DNA from: Oscarella lobularis
Taxonomy: Eukaryota > Porifera > Homoscleromorpha > Homosclerophorida > Oscarellidae
Length of the DNA: 64,000 nt
Direction: 5' to 3'
Assembly (NCBI RefSeq): GCF_947507565.1
Contig: NC_089191.1
Location: forward strand, 1,860,001 to 1,924,000
The position numbers and the translations under genes were made by a program. Below are positions 56,741 to 64,000 of this stretch, piece after piece; position 1 is the stretch's first letter; each line of letters begins with the position of its first letter. A model generated the notes under the pieces. It was not told where the DNA came from. It ran no database searches and saw only the letters and a program-made list of their open reading frames with translations.

Positions 56741-57018
56741 ATGATTAGCGACGGGACGTTTGGCACCAATTAGCCGGTTAGAGGTGCGATAATGTCATTA
56801 GATATTGTCCACTGGCATGCAGGCAAGCAGTGAAGCAATTACTTTACTTACGGAGGTGACATTTTAATTACAGAGGTGACATCGGCAGTATGTTATCCGC
56901 CACATGACCGACCGCTGCCCCCAAAAGGGGGCTGATCACGTGAACTCAAGTACCAGGCCCTTCTCCTCCCCGGGTTTATCCGGGAGCAGAGGAGAAGGGC
57001 CTGGCGCACGCGAGGCTA
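56741..57018 (-). repeat. Right terminal inverted repeat
   Basis: 278 bp, reverse complement of 51795-52072. The DUF6589-like gene starts 26 bp inside it (ATG at 56715). Confidence 0.95.
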
Positions 57019-59093
57019 CTAAAACGCGGCTCTGTAGCAGTGAATCGATCTCGTGTTATTGTTACGGGTCAGGATGGGGCTGGCAAGTCTTGTCTTGTTG
57101 ATTCTCTTTTGAACAGACCCTTTGCAAAAGATAAAGCGAGCACGGAAGGCGCGGCTGTGGATATGGTCCATACAACAACCAGCGACTGGGTGGCTACTGA
57201 CAGCAAAGATCACTTAGATCCTCTTATTGCTTAAGGTGTCTATTGCATGAATCAGCAGCAGTTGTCGTCGGAATGCTGGCAAGAAGGCTCCTCCAAATTA
57301 TCTCCTTTCGTCATAGATTCTGAATCAGACATCGATAAATCAGAACCGGCATTGGACTCCGTGGTGCCAGTTGAAAGAGTGGAAACGTTGGCCGAAAATT
57401 TGAAAAAAGTCGCCATGGAGGCGAAAACGCTCACCGCCAACCAGCAGCAACTAGCAAACACTTTTGTCATCAATAGACCAAGTGAAGAAGAACTTAGTAA
57501 GCAAATCCTTGGCGTCCGCGATATCTGGGATTTAAGCGGACAGGAAATTTATCTCGCCACTCACTCGGCTCTTATGCCGCAAAGCAGAGAGTTTGGTTTG
57601 TCCATTTACATGGTTGTGCTAGACATATCAAAGTCTCTGTCCGATAACGCTCAGTCGTTTCATCGACCATTGGATGGCGAAATAATTGACCAGACGAACG
57701 ATTTGGGATGGATACGCACAAACGGGGACTTTCCTCTGTACTGGTTTGGCTCAATAACTGCAGCTCACGAAGAGTTGCCTATAGGTACTCATTGGCTTGG
57801 CAAAGACGAAGAGGTGGCTTATCCTCCAGTCTTCGTAATTGGATCTCATCGAGACATCTTGGAGAGCGACAAGAAAAAGTTTTCTGATTCAGCTTCAGTT
57901 GAACGGTGGCTGAGAGAACAAGGTAATCGCCTTGAGAAAATTCTGAGCGAAAGCGATTTCATGAAACACATCGTTTTACCGGAAAACAGCATTGGGAAAG
58001 AATTGAGCAAAATGGTTCATTTTGTCGATAAAATCTTCCTTGTAGATAATTCGGCGTCTGGTTCGACTTCTCCTTGTGAAGGTGTCAAAGAAGTTCGAGA
58101 ACGAGTTGATCGTATGACGACGAAGTTTTGGAAAGGCATGAAAAAGCAGCCTCTATTCTGGGTTTATCTCGAAATCCTTCTCTTTCGTTGGAGCGACGTT
58201 ATGAAAACGGTTGTTGCTAAAGTTGATGAAATAGCGAAGCTCGCTCAGAATCCGAACATATGCAATATTACAAGTCGCGACGAAGTTTTTGTGGCGCTAA
58301 AATTTCTGGCCAATGTGGGTGCAATTCTCTATTACCCTGAAGTAGACAGTTTGAAGGACGTCGTTTTTACCAGGCCCATGTGGGTTATCAAGGCTTTATC
58401 AGTATTTGTGACCGCGGCAAAGCCTGGCCCATACATGATGCCGAAGTGGAAAAAACTCAGAGAGAAAGGTATAATGGTAGATGACTTGATGAACTATCGT
58501 CTAACGCAAATACGGGAAAATGACTCTAGTGAGATAGCTTCTGTCTTAAGAAACGCCAAGCAAGAGCAAATTGAACTAGATAATAGGCAAATTGTGCAGC
58601 TGTTAGAACTTCTCGACGTGATAACACCTGTTGAAGGTTCGACTCCGAAAGAATTTTATGTTCCGTCGATGCTCCAAACGTTGTTTCTGTCTAACTCCGA
58701 AACTCTTTGGGAAACTCACCCTCGCTCGTCTTGCTTTCCCGCTCCTCTGATTGTTATTCCAATGAAACTAAAATTTGTTCCGGAGTGCCTCTACTTTCGT
58801 CTTGTAACTCGCTTTTTAAACTTGTATCCAAAAGGCCCTCAGCTTTCTCGTCATCAGTGCATCTTTCAAGTAGAAGATATAGAGTCTCCTGTCGAAGGTA
58901 CGACAGGAAGTTCAAGTCCTAAACTCTTCTTTTCTTCTATCTATGATAGAACGCTTTTCACAATCACATTGCCCGGGGATATCACTTGTTCGCCATCTTG
59001 CTTTCTCGCGTGACGTCAATGCGAAAAAGCAAAACCACCCAAAGCGCTCAATCAGATAGTTTGATACAAGCATATCATTATTAGGATTAGGAA

Positions 59094-60529
59094 ATGAACG
59101 TAAATACATACAGCAAACTTGATTATTGCCAAGTGGCGGTCTATGAAGAATGCAACAAACAAAACAAAACGCTGGTGTCAACATTTAGAAATGTTTCCCT
59201 GTCGATAGGCAGCGAAACAGTGGCAGGCATGACGACCGTTACCGATCTTTCTCTATCTACGGGAAAGATTTACACTGCCAAAATTAGATGCTTTAACAGA
59301 GCGGGGCTTTATACAGACGTTATCTCCGACGGGGTTTTAGTAGACGCATTTCCTCCAGTAACGACAAAAATCCATGATACTCGCTTTGAAGATGTACTAC
59401 AAGTCGACACCGTGGACAGAGACTACCAGGCCAATCTAACAGGCATTCGCACAAAATGGAAGCTCTTTACCGCTGCCAGCGAGTTAGAAGCCTGCTTCTG
59501 GTCTCTCAAAAACCAAAGCAAAGTAGTCGTCTCCGAACAGGAAATTTCTTCAAGTGTTTTTCGTACTCGTATACGCTTTTGCTTCTTCGCCATACAACGT
59601 ACTACGCTAGTGTGCGATGCACTAGTTACGCTGGACTGTCTTCCAAAGCAACGTCTCACGGAATTACTCCAGACGATACCCACCCTATCGCTGGAGTAGT
59701 CTACGATCTCTGTCCAGACTCTTGTAGTCTGTTGACTGATATTGACTATTCGTCCAACATCACAGCACTTGCTTTTCGCTTTGACGGATTTTCCGATCCT
59801 GATAGTGGCATGGAGTTTTACGAGTGGTCTTGGAGTTATAACCCAGGCTGTTCTAACAACTCGGGGAGACTTGAATCATCCCAAAAAATGAACGAGTCTT
59901 ACGGGTGCATGTATCGTCAGGCATGTTCCTGAATCACAACACGCTCTACCGTGCGACCGTTCTGGGTTACAACGGAGCAAAAGTGAAAGTGAAAAGCGTT
60001 TCAGATGGTGTTTTAATTGATACGACTCCACCAAAGAAGGTCTTAGTAAAGGACGGTGAAAGTCCCTTGGCTGACATAGACTATCATTCTTCTAATAACG
60101 TGATATCATTTACGTGGCCTTTGATTCGCGATGACGAGTCATATATTGCCATTTTAGAAGTTGGTCTTGGATCTGAACCGGGAGATAGCAATGTTTTCAA
60201 TATGACAACAGTTGTGAATGAAACGACATCTCACACGTTCAACGACTTGAACCTTCGACAGAATGAAGTTTACGTTTAACCCCGGCAGTGCTATGTTTCT
60301 TTTCAACGTATCCCACGTTGCTGGAAGCGGTTGCACTCTCCTTCACCTAGAAGACGATTACCCCATCACGAACGTAACTGTTGCCGTAGATTCCGGGAAT
60401 GATTACAAACAAATATGGAACGCAACAGTTAAGTCATTGATTTATCAAAGAATTGGCGTTCCCACTGGCGTTCCTGCAAGTTCCGATTTCTGGACTGACT
60501 ATATCATTTATTGCCCTGTGACGGAATAA
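59094..60529 (+). pseudogene. Decayed fibronectin-III-like repeat gene
   Basis: Open pieces in frames 3, 2, 1 and 2 in turn (59094-about 59570, to about 59932, 59905-60279, 60263-60529) form one series of FN3-like repeats. The recurring edge is an AKIRCFNRAGL / ASVRCTSYAGL / ATVLGYNGAK strand followed by SDGVLVDAFPP / SHGITPDDTHP / SDGVLIDTTPP. Three frame changes and no splice sites at them mark it as dead. It begins 80 bp after the ROCO stop and could be a fragment of a matrix or receptor ectodomain gene. No signal peptide or TM is seen. Confidence 0.55.
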
Positions 60530-62037
60530 GGGGCTGAAGGGCTGAAGCACATGATATGACATGTGTAAGGACCATGCCATGCCGAAGTAGTTCAGTTTCG
60601 TGTAATGATCTGTGTGTGCGTCTCTTTGTGTGAATGTCTTATGTTCTCACTGTCGTCTATATTGGTGTTATGTTTCAAAGGCTTGTGCAGAAATGAATTC
60701 TAAGTGTTTTGCAAATCAAACCAGCGCTTCTTGTGTATCGCTATAGTCTACACATTAGGGTGTATAAAAAGTATACCCAAGGTGCACGCTACACGCATCA
60801 CCATTCACTTCCACCGCAGCTGCAGCTAGATATCGACTCTCTATACTATATACTGTCTGTTATACCTGAGACCCCTTTCTGTATGCATTCGCCGAAAATT
60901 GAAAGCCTCGGAGACGTCTTCCGTTTATAAGCCTTCTCTGCGCCTAAAGAAGCATGACACGCGGCTTTAGACGCTTGAACTGGGGGCATAGAGTATAAAA
61001 TACACATATCTATAGTGCATGTAACCTTTACTAATAGGTAAAGCTGGTAAAGCGGATAAAGCGTCCCGCAGCGCTCGTGTAGAGATGACTCTCGACTCCG
61101 CCACGTGAGTAGGCCTAGCAATCTGTATATTGACAGATAGGTAAGGATGACTAAGACCAATATTACATGATGTAGACTTTTACCAGGATGCGCTTTGAAT
61201 CTGAGCCTTGCGCAGCGATCCTTTATTCGTTGGACGCTATATATTACTCTTCAGCAACATGCCAGACCTCTTTTCCACAGGTAAAGTAAGCGTTTGCCTG
61301 TCGCAAAACTAGCTGTGATCGCATTTCCGTGTTTCCGTATGGCAGTAGACATATCCAGTGACATGCACTGGCTAGCAAAGACGACGTAATTTAATTAAGG
61401 TACTAGGTCTCGATCCGTCACGGGGTATTGTCTATATATACAACTCCTATAAGAGCCCCGTCCTTGTGAACATGGACTTCCGCCTTTCTTGCAATAAGCA
61501 GATTAGAAACATTTGGTTCTCTTTCTCGATCTAGAAGACTTTGAGAGCTGCGTCCTCCGGAGACCAAATAGGCGATATAGCGCCTAAATTTCAGTCATGA
61601 ATAATTTGCGGGAGACATGAATGACTTGGGTAGGACATGCACCCATTACCAGATTCACCAGCCAATGAATCAATGCACGATTAGTCTCGCTTCGATACGC
61701 ATAGCTCAGGCTGATCTCCCAACTAGGAAACGACTTAGTAATTTACCCTCGTCTAGCTCACCGGCCCGATGAGAGGCCATCTTCTGAATCTTTCTTTTTC
61801 AGTGAGTTATTAATTAGCATTCACTCTATCTCGACTGCCTGCGCGAAGTAAAGACAAAGAAAATAATGACTACGTAGCTGAATGGTCCTGTAATTCTTTA
61901 GCAAACACTTAACGTATCCGAGTTTTAAACAATTCTTTAATTAACCGTCTTAGACACACGGAATAGGAGCTTGAGAGACGAGAAACTCCCCTTAGTTTGA
62001 CGCCGGTCTCAAAGTGTCTTTCAGCCACATGACTAAT
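60530..62037. other. Intergenic
   Basis: 1.5 kb with no supported exon. Small open frames at 60709-60930 and 60846-61160 show no domain. Confidence 0.4.
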
Positions 62038-62562
62038 GAACGTCTCTATAACCACAAAAAGAAACGAGGTGAGGCCCCCTTTGGGAATTCAGCATCACTA
62101 GGGCCACGGAACTTTCGGTCGCAGAGGCCGTTGCGAACATTGCGCGCTCGCATAATTCCAGCCACATGGAGACTAATCTTTTAGCTTTACTTGGCGCGAC
62201 GGAGTAAAGAATTCGACTTGCGACGCACGAGAGACGGGCTTCGAAAGGGCTCGGATAAATTCGTCTCTAGGGCGACGGGGAACCACTGAGACGCTTCCAC
62301 CGCCACGTCAAAATGAAGGCCTTTCGTGTAATGTTAAACAGAATTATGAAGACGCGTCGCGACCATGGCGTTACGCTTCGCAATGCGAAAATTTGTTCGC
62401 GGGACCCCTAAGGGAGCCTCACCTTTTCGTAAAAGCGCCAGCGCCTAGTGAAACCGCTTTGTAAACCTATTCTCCTGACCGAAGCGCGTCTTGCGAAGAA
62501 CTTCAGTCGAAAGGTTTGCTCATATGGTTTGCTTTTCCTCGACTATTTCCCGGATAACGACG
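62038..62562 (-). repeat. Approx. 530-bp repeat family, copy R5
   Basis: A full-length minus copy: GGTGAGGCCCCCTTTGGG at its left, CACTAGGGCCACGGAACTTT, GACGCACGAGAGACGGGC, GTTACGCTTCGCAATGCG, GCCTCACCTTTTCGTAAAAG and TTTCCCGGATAACG at its right. Collinear with R3 and R4 when inverted. Confidence 0.8.
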
Positions 62563-64000
62563 CGAGGTATAAATATGTACACACATCCGTGCACGTGGAG
62601 CGTATCGGCTGATGAGATAAAGAACTCGTCTTCTGATCATTTTCTTCTGCTATCATGGGCTCATGCTGCTCATGGGTGAGCGACTCTTTCTTCATTTGGC
62701 TCCATTCTTTGCGGCCTCTCCAGCGGTGCGAGCCCACCGTCCGTATGGAGTACGCTAAACATACGGGCATCTCTTTCAGTTCACCAGCGTGTCCGCTACG
62801 AGTGTCCGCTCGCCTGTTGACTAGCCTGTTGACTAGCCAAGCATGCGAATGACTAGATTTCTCTGCTACGTCGGTGACGTTTGGGACGCTGCGTAAATTG
62901 GGGGGTTCCTGAATCCGAACAAGGTAGAGGGGGGTCGAGCGAGCTGATGAAATATTGCTCCTACCTAAAAGCAGCTCCTGGCTTACTTTTTTCTTCAAGT
63001 TGAAGGGTAGCCACAGTCCGGGGTCTGAGCGATGACGTTTTCGGGTCTTCTTACGCAAAAGTTTCCCGGACAAATCGATATTTTTGGCCTATCCGGGGGA
63101 CTCCTGTATCCGAACAGGCGATATCTTCACCAAAAATTGTTGTACCGAGGTCAGCTATATATCATTCGAAAGCTTAGAAACTTCGCTTTCATGCAGCACC
63201 AAAACAAATTGTTTTCTTTTTCTTTTAGGCTAGAGCAAAGTTACTCGCTTTCCAAGATCCTTAGGGTTATACTCTTTCTCGTGATCAGATTACTTCAAGA
63301 AGAGGCCTCAGGTAATAAATTTAAATAAGTTTGCATAGTTTTGAGCTTGATACGTGTACATGCTTTGAAGTGAGGCTGAAACACTTTGACCTGAGCATCA
63401 TGCCTTTATGCGGAAAGCAGTCAGACACGTCCCATATGCCAGGACGAGTTGAAGAAGTCTTGTGCTACCTCAAAAAATGCACGCAAGCACCTGAAGATTT
63501 CGCAGTTCGACGGCTTTTACGGTATATATGTATATAGCCAATATTCAGCTGCACCACGTCCTACAGTACTATTTAGCTTTGAATATTGTGCGTTTCGTAG
63601 AATGATCATGCAATAGCAAACGCGAGTCAATTTTTACACTCGAAAATAGTGGAGTCTAATTTGATTAGTGACTATAGCCACACTGACGGTTCTGTCTTTC
63701 TGACTCGGGAATATCAGTGCTATCACTATTAGTAGTAAACTTTTTGTCGACGGCTAGGGTACTTAATAAGCGATTCCAGATCCCCGTAGGTCGAAGCGCA
63801 TGCTATCCAAGCAGGCCGCAAATACGTCTATCTCTGAGATCACAACACCCTTTCAGCGCTCACACATTCTGCTTGAACAGTCACAGGACATGCAAATGCC
63901 GGCATAATTTTTTGCTGCCAGGCTAAATTTAGGTTGTGCTCCGACAGGAAGTGCTCGAGGGGATTAACCGGTGACGATCGAGGAAGCTTTTGAGAACGCG
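62563..64000. other. Mostly gene-free end; possible exon at about 63340-63528
   Basis: The plus frame 63331-63537 is open, contains several Cys and an RVEEVLCYLKK helix, and is preceded by a piece at 63230-63311 with splice-like ends (TTTTAG at the left, CAGGTAATA at the right). I cannot identify the product or complete the gene. The rest holds nothing I recognise. Confidence 0.25.

Larger units (their letters stand above)
51786..57027. mobile_element. Complete 5.2-kb DNA transposon with 278-bp TIRs and 9-bp TSD
   Basis: The element is 51795-57018. The TIRs 51795-52072 and 56741-57018 match as inverted copies from TAGCCTCGCG inward to CGCTAATCAT. The flanking 9-mer CTAAAACGC is present at both sides (51786-51794, 57019-57027). 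Each TIR holds its own hairpin (CCAGGCCCTTCTCCTC / GGAGAAGGGCCTGG). Two convergent genes fill the interior: a RecQ-like helicase (+) and a DUF6589-like protein (-), with stops 23 bp apart. Helicase-encoding Academ-type elements are the nearest class I can recall; the assignment needs a search. Identical TIRs and TSD suggest a recent insertion. Confidence 0.95.
50247..59013 (+). pseudogene. Ankyrin-Roc-COR (ROCO) GTPase gene split by a DNA transposon
   Basis: Ankyrin exons: 50247-50338, 50408-50498 (frame disturbed), 50552-50650, 50705-50803, 50855-50953, 51009-51107, 51187-51285, 51336-51434 (six of exactly 99 bp = one 33-residue repeat each, phase 0) and 51483-51605. The exon from 51660 continues to 51794, where a transposon (51795-57018) interrupts it. 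It resumes after the target duplication at 57028 in the same frame with the Roc P-loop (GQDGAGKS), WDLSGQE (G3), GSHRD (G4-like) and COR (FLANVGAILYY, LKDVVFTRPMWVIKALS). Stop at 59013. An in-frame TAA also stands at 57232-57234, before an ATG at 57247. LRRK/DAPK-like ROCO proteins are intracellular GTPase signalling scaffolds. Two lesions make the gene non-functional in this sequence unless bypassed. Confidence 0.85.

Noticed and set aside
51795-57018. Classification as hAT, Tc1/mariner, piggyBac or Helitron
   Set aside because: The 9-bp TSD, 278-bp TIRs and gene content (RecQ-like helicase, DUF6589-like protein) do not fit; a Helitron would lack TIRs and TSD.
1-64000. CRISPR arrays, bacterial operons, rRNA genes or integrated phage
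   Set aside because: No spaced short direct repeats, no rRNA stretches and no prokaryotic gene order; gene structure is eukaryotic throughout.

Overview
The window looks like nuclear DNA of an early-branching animal, most likely a sponge (inference from gene content; no marker gene proves it). The evidence is a fibrillar collagen split into 54-bp Gly-X-Y exons, dense genes with introns of about 40-60 bp, expanded receptor and immune-type domains (NB-ARC, Death fold, C-type lectin, SRCR, Frizzled-like CRD, TKL receptor kinase, ankyrin-ROCO), and many short repeats. There are no operons and no bacterial features.

Layout. 1-3060: 3' half of a fibrillar collagen gene (+). 3.2-12.3 kb and 32.6-41.9 kb: two arms of a large inverted duplication with its centre near 22.55 kb. 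Each arm carries one intron-rich CARD-like/Death/NB-ARC/TPR gene and one intronless BTB-BACK-Kelch (KLHL-type) gene. A third KLHL paralogue (22.5-24.2 kb) lies in the spacer. The spacer (12.3-32.6 kb) also holds a C-type-lectin/kelch gene (15.6-17.4 kb, -), a small membrane protein, a secreted Cys-rich protein (20.7-21.4 kb, -), a GNAT acetyltransferase next to a SMYD-like exon (27.1-27.9 kb), a membrane C-type-lectin/SRCR gene that looks broken (30.8-31.8 kb), a foldback MITE family (3 clear copies, 1 decayed) and a repeat family of about 530 bp (5 copies across the window).

43.6-49.5 kb: a secreted protein with two Frizzled-like Cys-rich regions (-), a kelch-ectodomain TKL receptor kinase (+) interrupted by one in-frame TGA, and a small secreted Cys-rich protein. 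50.2-59.0 kb: an ankyrin-Roc-COR (ROCO) gene split by a complete 5,224-bp DNA transposon. The transposon has 278-bp terminal inverted repeats, a 9-bp target duplication and two convergent genes: a RecQ-type helicase and a DUF6589-like, RFX-like DNA-binding protein. 59.1-60.5 kb: a decayed fibronectin-III-like gene. 60.5-64 kb: almost gene-free.

The main theme is an innate-immunity/receptor neighbourhood reshaped by segmental duplication and mobile DNA. Several genes are one mutation away from an open frame: a frameshift in the left NB-ARC copy, in-frame TGAs in three receptor-type genes, and a TAA in the ROCO gene. This suggests recent decay, polymorphism or assembly error. All homology statements are from reading translations by eye; no database search was run.
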